A stretch of DNA of 64,000 bases from Lachnospiraceae bacterium C10 (GTDB taxonomy: Bacteria; Bacillota; Clostridia; Lachnospirales; Lachnospiraceae): positions 55,970-119,969 of the forward strand of contig FMTN01000011.1 in NCBI GenBank assembly GCA_900100095.1, given 5' to 3'. Under the pieces are notes generated by a model, which saw only the letters and a program-made list of their open reading frames with translations, was not told the DNA's origin and did no database searches. The position numbers and the translations under genes were made by a program. Positions 17,052-25,490 of this stretch are shown here, one piece after another. Position 1 is the first letter of the stretch, and each line of letters starts with the position of its first letter.

Positions 17052-17546
17052 CTATCGGTTGTCTACCTTCTCCGGATACATATCGTGGTGTGCCAGACGA
17101 TCAAACGCAACTTCTTCCCACTTTGTTCCCTTTTTACCATAGTTGCAGTAAGGATCGATGGAAATTCCTCCTCGCGGTGTGAACTTTCCCCAGACCTCAA
17201 TATACTTCGGATCCATCAAAGCGATCAGATCCTTCATAATCTTATTCACACAGTCCTCGTGAAAGTCTCCATGATTCCGGAAGGAAAACAGATACAGCTT
17301 TAAGCTCTTTGACTCCACCATCTTCACGTCCGGAACGTAGGAAATATAAATCGTCGCAAAATCCGGCTGCCCGGTAATCGGGCAAAGACTGGTAAATTCC
17401 GGGCAGTTGAATTTCACAAAATAGTCATTCCCCGGATGCTTGTTATCAAAGGACTCAAGCAATGACGGATCGTAATCCGTTGCATACTTCGTTCCCTGAC
17501 TTCCCAGCTGTGTCAGACTTCCCCGTTCTCTCTTATCACTTTCCAT
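17052..17546 (-). CDS. queF: NADPH-dependent preQ0 reductase
   Basis: This 164-residue single-domain (type I) QueF reduces the nitrile 7-cyano-7-deazaguanine to 7-aminomethyl-7-deazaguanine (preQ1) for queuosine in tRNA wobble positions. With the start at 17546 the catalytic residues fall at Cys55 and Asp62, exactly as in the B. subtilis enzyme ([11 protein letters not shown]). The [25 protein letters not shown]/substrate segment follows. An AAAGAGG site precedes this start; a 21-codon upstream extension runs into the leader terminator and is not used. Confidence 0.97.
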   Translation of the reverse strand: MESDKRERGSLTQLGSQGTKYATDYDPSLLESFDNKHPGNDYFVKFNCPEFTSLCPITGQPDFATIYISYVPDVKMVESKSLKLYLFSFRNHGDFHEDCVNKIMKDLIALMDPKYIEVWGKFTPRGGISIDPYCNYGKKGTKWEEVAFDRLAHHDMYPEKVDNR

Positions 17547-17560
17547 ATATACCTCTTTCC

Positions 17561-17587
17561 TTGGGCTCGTTGTTATACAAAAAAAGG
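17561..17587 (-). repeat. Terminator-associated repeat, partial copy
   Basis: It carries the GGCTCGTTGTTATACAA core plus A-run (plus-strand reading), identical over 22 bases to the copy at 18489-18536. It directly follows the U-tract of the queF leader terminator and runs into the ribosome binding site of queF. Confidence 0.75.
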
Positions 17588-17606
17588 TCCTGTCTGCGAC
17601 AGGACC
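17579..17606 (-). terminator. Riboswitch terminator upstream of queF
   Basis: On the minus strand GGTCCTGTC pairs with GACAGGACC around a 3-base loop and is followed by seven T residues. It lies between the queF promoter and gene. An upstream CAGGAC (near 17620-17628) can pair with GTCCTG in its 5' arm as an antiterminator. Confidence 0.9.
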
Positions 17607-17681
17607 CAATACGACAATATATCAGTCCTGGTTTTGTTTAAGGACAGGATGGTACAAACGAACTGTCCGCTGCGTTGCAGC
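17607..17681 (-). promoter_or_regulatory. preQ1-riboswitch-like aptamer region
   Basis: The RNA forms a stem GGACAG (17663-17668) with CTGTCC (17642-17647). The loop starts with UUC, contains GUUU and ends UACCAUC. The A-rich tail UUAAACAAAACC can pair AAAC with the GUUU in the loop, giving an H-type pseudoknot. Stem, UUC loop start, pseudoknot and A-rich tail match the layout of class I preQ1 aptamers, and the two genes it controls are queuosine genes. The sequence is not an exact match to the consensus I remember. Confidence 0.6.
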
Positions 17682-17687
17682 CAAGCT

Positions 17688-17716
17688 AGAATAGCTCATT
17701 CCTATGCAAATGTCAA
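17688..17716 (-). promoter_or_regulatory. Promoter of the queF operon
   Basis: A perfect TTGACA (17711-17716) and TATTCT (17688-17693) are spaced by 17 bases. Transcription would start near 17681, just before a GCTGC/GCAGC hairpin and the aptamer. Confidence 0.8.
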
Positions 17717-17750
17717 CCCGCCCCCGTCGGATCACTTTTAGCAATCACTT

Positions 17751-18359
17751 TTAGTCACTCTTGGCCTCCGTGGAAAGCTCCGTCTGCTCAGCTTCCGATG
17801 TGGTGGAATCTCTGTCTTCCTCCTCTTTTGCGTTCTCTACCGCCTTCTTCGTCCACTTCCCCTGCTTCCAGTTAATCAACAGATCCAGGGCAAGGGCAAT
17901 CATCCATGTTTTCCATCCGATCAGCATCGCAAAGAGAATCCACCCGATAATGGCAAGGGTCAAACCGATACTGAAATTAAAGACCAGACAAAGAAGGGAG
18001 CCTGAGAAAATATCCTGCATTCCACTCGCCAATGGCTTGATGGCTTTCACAAAATCCTCTCCGATTCCGTAGGAGCCGAACAGAATCCACCGCTTCTGCA
18101 CAGCCTGTGGCAGAAGTTCCCGCGAAGCCGAAGAATCAATGGCATTCATATAAGTGGAAAGAGATGCTCCCATCAAGCCAAACAAGGTAACAATCGTTAG
18201 GCGCAGACGAAAATATCCCAATCCACGAAAAAATTTGACCACCGTAAAATGGCAGGTCACAAGCAGTAAAATCACAGCCACCACATAGGCAACAAGGATG
18301 GATGTTCCCATCTCTTCCACCGCATCAAAAAGCGCTGCATATATTACATTCTCAATCAT
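17751..18359 (-). CDS. Integral membrane protein, unknown function
   Basis: This roughly 202-residue protein is not recognised. Three to four hydrophobic segments are visible (about residues 18-40, 50-65 and 115-155). The C-terminal tail is very acidic and rich in Glu, Ser and Thr. The start at 18359 (MIENVIYAAL) has a weak AGGGGG site; an ATG 15 codons upstream is possible. The first helices resemble the permeable face of small transporters, but no family motif can be named. It stands alone, upstream of the queF promoter. Confidence 0.7.
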   Translation of the reverse strand: MIENVIYAALFDAVEEMGTSILVAYVVAVILLLVTCHFTVVKFFRGLGYFRLRLTIVTLFGLMGASLSTYMNAIDSSASRELLPQAVQKRWILFGSYGIGEDFVKAIKPLASGMQDIFSGSLLCLVFNFSIGLTLAIIGWILFAMLIGWKTWMIALALDLLINWKQGKWTKKAVENAKEEEDRDSTTSEAEQTELSTEAKSD

Positions 18360-18488
18360 ACCGTTCCCCCTAAAACAAACAGCTTCGCCCGTCTTCCCTT
18401 TCAAACAAACTTGCGCTCCATATTATCTGCTATTATACACATTTTTTCGGAACTCTGCCTGCTTATATGCGTTTCCTAAATCCCCCTC

Positions 18489-18536
18489 GCAAGCGAGCTT
18501 GCAGACGGGACCTTGGCTCGTTGTTATACAAAAAAA
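18489..18536 (-). repeat. Terminator-associated repeat, full copy
   Basis: A roughly 45-base element beginning CAAGCGAGCTTGC (plus-strand reading) and ending in the GGCTCGTTGTTATACAA core plus A-run. It shares all but about five positions with 63663-63709. It immediately follows a terminator in the minus direction. Confidence 0.8.
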
Positions 18537-18586
18537 TACCACTCAGTCCGGGGAATCCCCGGGACTCTGAGCGGTATTTTTATTGT
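18531..18586. terminator. Terminator of the large Ig-like protein gene
   Basis: A long stem (ATACCACTCAG... with ...CTGAGCGGTAT, inner TCCGGGG/CCCCGGGA) has A and T runs at both ends. In the minus direction it ends the Ig-like gene at 18620. Confidence 0.9.
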
Positions 18587-18619
18587 GATGAAGTAATCTG
18601 GAACTTTCGATTGCTTCTT

Positions 18620-20851
18620 TTACTTTTTATCTGTCTTTAAGGTCTTGTATGCGCAATACTTGCCAAACTGCTTTACCGTATTATCCTTGTAGTTGTAAGC
18701 ACGAACCTTGACAGAGATCTTAGCTCCAGCCTTGACCTTTAAGTTCAGGGTTGTCTTGGATGTGTACTTGGTATATGCGCTTCCACCGATCTTGTAGTAT
18801 ACCTGGTAGCCAACGGTGTTCTTTGCCTTCTTGTAGCTTACCTTAACCTTCTCTCCCTTGACATTGGTTACTTTCAGTCCAGTTACAGCGGATGGCTTGT
18901 TGTTGACTACAACCGGAGCCTTCTCCTCTTCTGTGATCACAACAGGAACAATCTTCTGTCCCTCTTCAAGCTTATCGGTTGCTGCAGCCTTTACGGTGAT
19001 CATAACCGTACCTGCTGTCAATGCTGTTACGGTTCCATCTGCAGAAACGGTTGCAATCGTTGCATCGGAAGACTTGTATGTAATCTTACCGGTTGTTGCT
19101 GTTGCACCCAGGCTTCCTGTTTGACCAACCTTAAGCGTTAGAACTGCTGCTGCCTTAAGATCGGATGCATCCTTGGTAGCGGAGTATGTCAGAGGAATGT
19201 ATACCTTATCTGCCTCAACTTCTGTTGCTGCATGGCTCGGTGTTGACACCTCAACAAAGAGGTTACCGCTGTTCTTCTGGCTCACATAGGTTACATCTCC
19301 TGTTACAGCATTCAGTTTAACATCCTGTCCCTGATATTCCGCATATTCCTTCGTTGTATCGTTGTATGTTACCAGTCTGTACTTAACAGCACTTCCGTAT
19401 GCTGTGCTTGCCTTGACTGTTACAATCGGATGCGCTGTATTAAGGAAAACAGAATCACTTTCTGCCTTGATGCTCTCCTTCGCATACTTGTCAACGACCT
19501 TGACCGGAATGTCAAATGTGATGGTACCGGTTGTGGCATCACTGTTCTTAACAGTAACCTTAAGCATGCTCTCGCCGGCCTTGACTGCAGTAAGTTTGCC
19601 ACTCTTATATGCGAAGATAGAAGGATCGGCACTTTCAACAATAACATAAGCATCACCTACGTTGCTTGTGATTGTTACGGTATCTTCCTTCAGATCCTTG
19701 GTGGAAAGGAGAACAGATCCTGTTACCTCTGCGGTATCCTTTCTTCCTGTTACAATCGTCTTGCCTGCGCTGTTCTTAACGGATACGGTTGTCTGTGCCT
19801 TATTGCTTACTTCAACCTTGACCGTCTTTGTAACAGATTCCACTGCTTTACCGGATACCTTGGTTGCAGCTGCCTTGATGGTGATGGTCGCATGCTCATC
19901 CTTCGCTGCACCGTTTAACTTCACATTGCCCTTATTGTCTACAACAACAAGATCCTTATTGCTTGTAAAGCTGATATCGGTTCCAAAGTCAGATGCACTG
20001 GAAATGCTTGCTGTCTTTGTCTTATCATCTAGGTAGATAACCTCATCATAGAGTCCGTCGTTGTTCGCATCCTCTACGAGCTCTCCGTCGATTCTTGTGG
20101 TAAGAGTCTGAACATTGCCTACAACCTTAACAGGAATGATTATGGTCTTGGCACCATTGCTTACAATAATCTCATCGGAATCAGCCACATCACCGGCAGT
20201 TACAGTAAAGGTTGCTGTATCGGTTGCGCTGTTGGCAATATCGCCTGCATGAATCTTGTTAGTAGAATTTGCTGTGTTGCCTGTGATCACATAGCTCCAC
20301 TGATCGGAATCAAAATTTCTGGACTTTAATGTGATCTCCTTGGACTTGGTAGCTGCTGAAGTTCCAAGTACGATTCCTGTGGTTGCATCAACCGTCTTGC
20401 CATTCTCATCAAGGTAGGACGCTACGATAGTCTGAGCCTTTGCAGATACTGTGATGTTGAATTCCTCGCTGGCTCTGGTCTCGTTGTTTACCACAACCTT
20501 TAATGTAATCTTGGCACTTCCGTCCTTCAGTGTCTTAACGGTGAATGTTTCATTCTTTTTAAGACCTTCCAGCTTGTCTGTCGCTGCTACACTGCTTCCA
20601 TTCTTCTTGATGAAGTGAACAACCTGGCTGTTGGATGATGTTGCTGTAACGGTAGCACCATCTGCAAAATCTGAAAGAGAACCTACGGTGTAAGTCTTCT
20701 CATCTCCGATTGCCAGGCTGATATCACCAGCACTTACGATCTTCTCCTGCGCGTATGCCGCAACCGGTGTTCCAAGTGGAGCAACCGGAACAAAGCTCAT
20801 AGCTGTTGTTGCCGCTAATGCAACTGCAATTATTTTCTTCATGTTCTTCAT
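18620..20851 (-). CDS. Large secreted Ig-like (BIG2) and Fn3-like surface protein
   Basis: This roughly 743-residue protein starts with a clear signal peptide (MKNMKKIIAVALAATTAMSF, cleavage near AAYAQ). Several repeated beta-sandwich domains follow, then a bacterial Ig-like BIG2 domain (ATIATVSADGTVTALTAGT) and a C-terminal fibronectin-III-like domain (GYQVYYKIGGSAY). No LPXTG motif or membrane anchor is visible, so it is either released or held to the wall non-covalently. The start at 20851 has GGGAGG upstream; the open frame extends 60 codons with charged residues unlike a signal peptide. It is divergent from another secreted gene. Confidence 0.85.
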   Translation of the reverse strand: MKNMKKIIAVALAATTAMSFVPVAPLGTPVAAYAQEKIVSAGDISLAIGDEKTYTVGSLSDFADGATVTATSSNSQVVHFIKKNGSSVAATDKLEGLKKNETFTVKTLKDGSAKITLKVVVNNETRASEEFNITVSAKAQTIVASYLDENGKTVDATTGIVLGTSAATKSKEITLKSRNFDSDQWSYVITGNTANSTNKIHAGDIANSATDTATFTVTAGDVADSDEIIVSNGAKTIIIPVKVVGNVQTLTTRIDGELVEDANNDGLYDEVIYLDDKTKTASISSASDFGTDISFTSNKDLVVVDNKGNVKLNGAAKDEHATITIKAAATKVSGKAVESVTKTVKVEVSNKAQTTVSVKNSAGKTIVTGRKDTAEVTGSVLLSTKDLKEDTVTITSNVGDAYVIVESADPSIFAYKSGKLTAVKAGESMLKVTVKNSDATTGTITFDIPVKVVDKYAKESIKAESDSVFLNTAHPIVTVKASTAYGSAVKYRLVTYNDTTKEYAEYQGQDVKLNAVTGDVTYVSQKNSGNLFVEVSTPSHAATEVEADKVYIPLTYSATKDASDLKAAAVLTLKVGQTGSLGATATTGKITYKSSDATIATVSADGTVTALTAGTVMITVKAAATDKLEEGQKIVPVVITEEEKAPVVVNNKPSAVTGLKVTNVKGEKVKVSYKKAKNTVGYQVYYKIGGSAYTKYTSKTTLNLKVKAGAKISVKVRAYNYKDNTVKQFGKYCAYKTLKTDKK

Positions 20852-21048
20852 AACATTTACCTCCCAGGTATTTTTCTGTCGCCTCTTAAAAAATCGTCGA
20901 TCAACGTTTTTCTCTTTTGCAACTAAAACGATACACTCCTTCCCTCTTTTGTTCAACCACATTTGAGTATAAAAAAGCTTTTTTTGCCTTTTTTCCTCCT
21001 TTTTTCCGCAAAATAAGAAATTTCTCTTCAAGAATTCTTTAAGAAAGG

Positions 21049-21077
21049 TTCAATAAATTTTCAATATATATTATAAT
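21049..21077 (+). promoter_or_regulatory. Promoter of the small secreted protein gene
   Basis: TTCAAT (21049-21054) and a perfect TATAAT (21072-21077) are spaced by 17 bases within AT-rich DNA between two divergent secreted genes. A TCGAGGG/CCCTCGA hairpin lies in the short leader. Confidence 0.65.
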
Positions 21078-21136
21078 CAATTCGTTGGGGAAATCGAGGG
21101 AAGGTCCCTCGAAAGTTTCATAGTTGGGAGAATTAA

Positions 21137-21970
21137 ATGAAGAAAAAAAGACTGAAAACCCTGGTTACCGCATTTGCAGCAGCCCTGCTTCTGTCAAGTG
21201 CACCAATCGCAAATGTGCCGACTCCTGCCTATCAGGTAGAGGCGCAGGCAAAGAGTTCCACCTCGATCTACGTCGGTCAGACTGTTTCACTCTATGTAAA
21301 GAACCAGTACGGCAGCGCTCTTAAATCCAAGCTCTATCAGGTAAAGGGCCGCAACAACGTTAAGATCAAGAAGAGTGGCAACTACTACAAAGTGACCGGT
21401 AAGAAAAAGGGGAATGTTTCTGTTACACTTGCCCGCGGCGGTCGCAAATTCACTTTTAAGATTCGTGTAAAGGCCGACTTCGGCAGGAATGTCATTGTAC
21501 AGACACAGAAGACACCACTTGGAAACGGTCAGTACTTAAGCCTTATCACCAACAAAAACAACTGTCCGGTCGTTCTTACCGTCAAGGAAAAGAACGGTAA
21601 TACAGACTATGTATACGCCGGTGCCAAGGCCAAGTTCTACCATCTCCTGAACGGCTACACTTCATCCGTAACCGTTGAGCGTGAAGATACCATTTATGCA
21701 AATACTCCGAAGGTGAATGTTTCAAATGTCAGATATTCACAGGATACTCCGGGTATGCTCCATATTACCTTTGATGCATCCACATCTTCTACCAAGAACA
21801 TTACCAGAGCGGAATACATCTTCGCCATCCGCTTTGCTGATGGTACCACCGATGTGGTAAGTGCACCGTTATACGGTGTAGAACCGGGCTTAGACGTTGA
21901 GTTTGAGATTGGAAATAAGACCGTTGTAGCTGTCAAACCCCTCATCGGTGAGGTTGTAGCCTACAAATAA
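21137..21970 (+). CDS. Secreted protein, unknown function
   Basis: This 277-residue protein has a signal peptide (MKKKRLKTLVTAFAAALLLS, cleavage near VEAQA). An N-terminal Ig-like beta domain (about residues 38-115) resembles the Ig domains of its divergent neighbour. The remaining half (from about 115) is a beta-rich domain I do not recognise. A GGGAGA site precedes the start. It is monocistronic, with a terminator directly after. A surface or wall-binding role is a guess. Confidence 0.8.
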   Translation: MKKKRLKTLVTAFAAALLLSSAPIANVPTPAYQVEAQAKSSTSIYVGQTVSLYVKNQYGSALKSKLYQVKGRNNVKIKKSGNYYKVTGKKKGNVSVTLARGGRKFTFKIRVKADFGRNVIVQTQKTPLGNGQYLSLITNKNNCPVVLTVKEKNGNTDYVYAGAKAKFYHLLNGYTSSVTVEREDTIYANTPKVNVSNVRYSQDTPGMLHITFDASTSSTKNITRAEYIFAIRFADGTTDVVSAPLYGVEPGLDVEFEIGNKTVVAVKPLIGEVVAYK

Positions 21971-22010
21971 TACACCGACAACAGCAACTATCCTTTCAAT
22001 TTTTTTAAAG

Positions 22011-22044
22011 AGAAGCAACTGCAAAACCGGTTGCTTCTTTTTTT
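22011..22044 (+). terminator. Terminator of the small secreted protein gene
   Basis: AGAAGCAAC pairs with GTTGCTTCT around a 10-base loop and is followed by a T-rich tail. Confidence 0.92.
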
Positions 22045-22056
22045 CTTCTTTCACTC

Positions 22057-22085
22057 TTGCAAAATCCTCTGCCACCATGTATCAT
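22057..22085 (+). promoter_or_regulatory. Promoter for a probable leaderless mRNA
   Basis: TTGCAA (22057-22062) and TATCAT (22080-22085) are spaced by 17 bases. The predicted RNA start near 22092 would fall one or two bases before the ATG at 22094, with no Shine-Dalgarno. Confidence 0.5.
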
Positions 22086-22093
22086 TTCCATCT

Positions 22094-22774
22094 ATGATAA
22101 TAAATGAGACGCTTTACAGGGAATTATCCAAAGAGATTCCCGAACTGGAGAGAGAGATTCGCCAGTTTTACAAAACACTGGATCAGAAAACCGGCCTGCA
22201 CGGAAGTACCCTCCCCATCACCTTCGGGTATGAAACCGATGTGGTTGGAAGTTTTACCCGTTCCGACGGTTCCTGCTTTCATTTTTCCCTGCTTTTTCTG
22301 GGCAGTTGCATTCCAAATCCTCTGTCCCTTAGTGACCGCAAGGATCTCTATAAGCACGAGTATGCCCATTACATGGAAGCCACCATGCACATCCCCGTGG
22401 AATACCGTTTTCGACCTGGACTTCACGGAAGTGCCTGGCAGTATTGCTGCTCCCTGATTGGTGCAGCTCCGACTCCCTACTTTGAACCGGGAAAAGGAGA
22501 CAAAACCTATGACTACGACCGTCTCCTGAAGAAAAAGCCTCCGCTGCACCCTTCCGCTGCCGCTTATCGCGCGACGCAGGAACGAAAAAACAAAGATAAC
22601 AGCACGGTGAAATTTCAGATCGGGGATACGATATCCCATCCGAAATATGGCGAAGGTACCATCCAGGACATTAAGCCGCTTTCCTCATCGGTCCGGTTAT
22701 CCGTCCTATTTCGTGACGGACTCCATACCTTAGACCAGACCTGGCTGATCCGATATCAGCACGGACTGCACTAA
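22094..22774 (+). CDS. SprT-like zinc metalloprotein with a C-terminal Tudor/SH3-type domain
   Basis: This 226-residue protein has a zinc-protease motif HEYAH (residues 88-92) and a following His111 in a HGSAW segment, as in SprT-like zincins where a third histidine completes the metal site. The C-terminal part (about 175-226; GDTISHPKYGEGTI) resembles the small beta-barrel tail of UvrD/PcrA helicases, which contacts RNA polymerase. No signal peptide is seen, so it acts in the cytoplasm. The start at 22094 has no ribosome binding site; a promoter sits directly upstream. An open frame continues 21 codons further up into the preceding terminator. Confidence 0.75.
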   Translation: MIINETLYRELSKEIPELEREIRQFYKTLDQKTGLHGSTLPITFGYETDVVGSFTRSDGSCFHFSLLFLGSCIPNPLSLSDRKDLYKHEYAHYMEATMHIPVEYRFRPGLHGSAWQYCCSLIGAAPTPYFEPGKGDKTYDYDRLLKKKPPLHPSAAAYRATQERKNKDNSTVKFQIGDTISHPKYGEGTIQDIKPLSSSVRLSVLFRDGLHTLDQTWLIRYQHGLH

Positions 22775-22869
22775 ATTCCTGTCGCAAGGCACTGTGACCT
22801 TTCTGTGTCCTTTTCTGTGATACGATACGTGTGGAAACACAAATGTGTTACTTTTTTACTCCCCTCACA

Positions 22870-22899
22870 GGAGGTTGTAGTCCCCTCTGCAACCTCCAA
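22870..22899. other. Hairpin of unknown role
   Basis: GGAGGTTG and CAACCTCC form an 8-base-pair stem around a 12-base loop in the 196-base gap between convergent genes. It is not followed by a T-run, so it is not a standard terminator. Confidence 0.5.
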
Positions 22900-22901
22900 A
22901 T

Positions 22902-22946
22902 AAAAAGCCGGTGAACAAACGAGTTACGCTTGTCCACCGGTTTTTT
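22902..22946. terminator. Bidirectional terminator between SprT-like and PilZ genes
   Basis: CCGGTG pairs with CACCGG (plus ACAA/TTGT inside), with A and T runs at the two ends. It fits the convergent gene pair. Confidence 0.85.
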
Positions 22947-22970
22947 ATTGCTTTTATTGCTTTTATTCTT

Positions 22971-23723
22971 TTATTCGGCGCCTTCCCGCTCTTCTGCCTG
23001 GCGTCTGGCCTCGATAATATCCTCATAGGCTCTGGCGGCCTCAAGGGCAGCCTTCTTCGCTTCTGCTTCCTGTCTTGCCCTCTCTTCCTCCATACGAGCC
23101 GTCTCAAGGGCTTCCTTCTCCATCTCAGCCTGCATCTCTGCATTGAGCATTTGCGCTGCCTTTAACGCAGTCTCCTGATCGCGCACGAATTTGGTAAAGT
23201 TCGCCGGCGCCTCTTCCACATGACATCCGTAATAATAGACACCGGTACTGACTTCGCTCTTATGCCGGATCTTACCAAAGACCTTCACACTTTTAATCTT
23301 AAGCTCGGTCCACACACCTTCGTGATAGTTCTCTTCACAGATCACGCCAAAGCCGTTGGCACTGACATCAAACAGCTTTGCCTGATAACCATTCAGATTA
23401 CAGCTCTTGTTCACCGGAAATCTCTGATATTTGCGAATATATTTCTTCGCATGATGTTCCTTCCTGCCGTAGGTAAGGTAGATCTTCATTCCCTTGTAAT
23501 CTACCACAAGAATCTTAACATTCGGAAAAATATCCTTCTCTCCGATATGCAGCGTAACCTCTCCATCCTCAAACAGGATCATCTCTCCATCTTCGTAGAC
23601 CGGGGAAAGTCCCACAATGTCTCCCTGCATCACCAGAACTTTGGTGGTGTAATCATGAACACTACGATCCCTTTTCCATGTGACTTTAACTGAAGTTCCC
23701 TCTTTTACATCATCTGACAGCAT
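22971..23723 (-). CDS. PilZ-domain protein with a long C-terminal coiled coil
   Basis: This roughly 250-residue protein has an N-terminal YcgR-type beta domain and then a PilZ domain. The PilZ c-di-GMP motifs are visible: RKYQR (RxxxR) and DVSANG (DxSxxG). From about residue 175 the sequence is an Ala/Glu/Arg-rich coiled coil (EMEKEALETARMEEERARQE), which is unusual for YcgR. It probably senses cyclic-di-GMP and binds a partner through the coil. The start at 23723 (MLSDDVKEG) is chosen over a GTG 17 codons upstream. It is a single-gene unit. Confidence 0.8.
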   Translation of the reverse strand: MLSDDVKEGTSVKVTWKRDRSVHDYTTKVLVMQGDIVGLSPVYEDGEMILFEDGEVTLHIGEKDIFPNVKILVVDYKGMKIYLTYGRKEHHAKKYIRKYQRFPVNKSCNLNGYQAKLFDVSANGFGVICEENYHEGVWTELKIKSVKVFGKIRHKSEVSTGVYYYGCHVEEAPANFTKFVRDQETALKAAQMLNAEMQAEMEKEALETARMEEERARQEAEAKKAALEAARAYEDIIEARRQAEEREGAE

Positions 23724-23836
23724 ACACTCTCTTCTTTCTGTATCGAAGCTTTCCAGTGAGCCCAGGCCGGCCACTCGTACATGTAGTATCTCCAGATACT
23801 ATTATATTACGTCGCGAATAAAAAAACAAAAATTCT

Positions 23837-25237
23837 TTATTTGTCTCCGCAAAGCTCCCAGATGGCATCCGCAAATACCTTTGTAGCTATCATAATATTG
23901 TCAATATCCATGAACTCATCGGCTCCATGCATGCGTGTGTCGATATCCGGAAGGATTGCTCCGAAGGCAACACCATTCTTAAGCTCATGTACGTAAGTAC
24001 CTCCACCGATTGCAAGGCACTCACCTTTAAGACCTGTCACCTTCTCATAGGAACCAAGGAGCGTCTGAACAAAATCGCTGTCCCCTGCCACACGGTGTGG
24101 TGGTACCATTCCCGGAGTTGTAAAATCAAAGCCTGCTGCTGTAATATTCTTCTCTGCAACATCCTGACAGTTTTCCTTTGTTCCCATAACAGGAACACGG
24201 GAATCGAATGTGAACTCCATACCGGTTGGATCAACATGGTATAAATCCAGTGTGCAGGTCAGATCATGGGATTCCTCATCGCACATCTTGATACCGATAC
24301 CGGAACCGTCTGTTACACCATATGGGAAAAGCTCCGGAATCTTCTTCACAAACTCAAGGCACTCACTGTCTGCAAGATCCAGCTTGGATGCCAGCATCAT
24401 GGCTGCAAGTCCTGCATTCTTACCGTTCTCCGGTGTAGATGCATGAGCAGACTCACCGATGATGGTAATCTCCTGATCTGCTGTAACATTCACCTCAACC
24501 TCGCAGGCCTTGGCAATCTCTTCCATGGCTCCCTTCGCCGCATCCATATCCAGACCTTCGAACTTGATCACAGCCTTCTGTGGCACTGCGTTGAAGGCTA
24601 CACCGGCATCCAGAGACAGGATACGAGGCAGGGCTGTGCTCTCCTCATACTTCTTGGAAATAATACCGCGGAACTGTCCTTTTTCAATATTGATCAATGG
24701 GAATTCTGCATCCGGAGAGAAGGTCATCTCAGCTTCCGGCTCAATGGCATAATAGTGCTCGATATCGGAAGATCCGGTCTCTTCGTCAGAACCCATGATC
24801 AGTCGAATGCCCTTCTTCATCGGAACATTGCTCTCTTTCAATGCACGCATGGCATATAAGGCACAGAGCATCGGCCCCTTGTCATCACTGGTTCCACGTC
24901 CATAGAGACGACCGTCCTTCTCGATGATGTTAAACGGCTCTGTCACCGTCCAGCCTTCGCCGGCCGGAACCACGTCTGTGTGTGCCAGGATATCCAGTGT
25001 TCTAGGAAGTGCACTGTCATAATCGGCTGTTCCCACGTAGTTGTCATAGTTCTTTGTTGTAAAACCATACTTGGCTGCCATATCGATGGCAAGATTTAAT
25101 GCCTTATAAGATTCTTCTCCGTAAGGCTTACCCTCCAATGGTGCTGCCTTCACAGACGGAATCGCACAAAGTGCCTTGATATCCTCTAATAAATCCTGCT
25201 TGTGAGCGTCAATCCACTCTGTTACTTTCTGATCCAT
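23837..25237 (-). CDS. pepV: M20-family dipeptidase (PepV-like)
   Basis: This 466-residue protein matches the PepV/Sapep group of M20 zinc dipeptidases, which cleave dipeptides in the cytoplasm. The metal-binding stretches ILAHTDVVP, GRGTSDDKGP, MGSDEETGS and the C-terminal histidine (GGGTYVHELKNGVAFG) are in place. Length is right for the family. It has its own promoter at 25350-25377, about 110 bases upstream. Confidence 0.92.
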   Translation of the reverse strand: MDQKVTEWIDAHKQDLLEDIKALCAIPSVKAAPLEGKPYGEESYKALNLAIDMAAKYGFTTKNYDNYVGTADYDSALPRTLDILAHTDVVPAGEGWTVTEPFNIIEKDGRLYGRGTSDDKGPMLCALYAMRALKESNVPMKKGIRLIMGSDEETGSSDIEHYYAIEPEAEMTFSPDAEFPLINIEKGQFRGIISKKYEESTALPRILSLDAGVAFNAVPQKAVIKFEGLDMDAAKGAMEEIAKACEVEVNVTADQEITIIGESAHASTPENGKNAGLAAMMLASKLDLADSECLEFVKKIPELFPYGVTDGSGIGIKMCDEESHDLTCTLDLYHVDPTGMEFTFDSRVPVMGTKENCQDVAEKNITAAGFDFTTPGMVPPHRVAGDSDFVQTLLGSYEKVTGLKGECLAIGGGTYVHELKNGVAFGAILPDIDTRMHGADEFMDIDNIMIATKVFADAIWELCGDK

Positions 25238-25349
25238 AGATGCCTCATCTTTCTAAAATATATCTGTACATTACCTGTAAATCCCTCATCAGGACTCTCT
25301 ACTGTTTCAAATCGCGCTTTGTCAAGACTCGCTCGATAAACACATGTAT

Positions 25350-25377
25350 ATTATATAGGACTAACATTCGCTGTCAA
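25350..25377 (-). promoter_or_regulatory. Promoter of the dipeptidase gene
   Basis: A perfect TTGACA (25372-25377) and perfect TATAAT (25350-25355) are separated by 16 bases. A roughly 110-base leader follows with no obvious structure. Confidence 0.78.
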
Positions 25378-25410
25378 TTTAACGCTTTCAATCAAAAAAC
25401 ATTCAGCAAA

Positions 25411-25440
25411 CAAAAAACTCCCGGGGATTTCCCCGAGAGC
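25411..25440 (-). terminator. Terminator of the repeat-tailed membrane protein gene
   Basis: On the minus strand CTCTCGGGG pairs with CCCCGGGAG around a short loop, followed by six T residues. Confidence 0.9.
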
Positions 25441-25490
25441 CCTTTGGTCCGATTCACATAAACCTCCCTTTCGTTGGAAGTATCTGAATC

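Noticed and set aside
16287..25330. The word GCTTTGTCAAGACT at two places as a mobile repeat
   Set aside because: Its complement holds TTGACA and it recurs near promoters, so a short chance or promoter-linked match is more likely.
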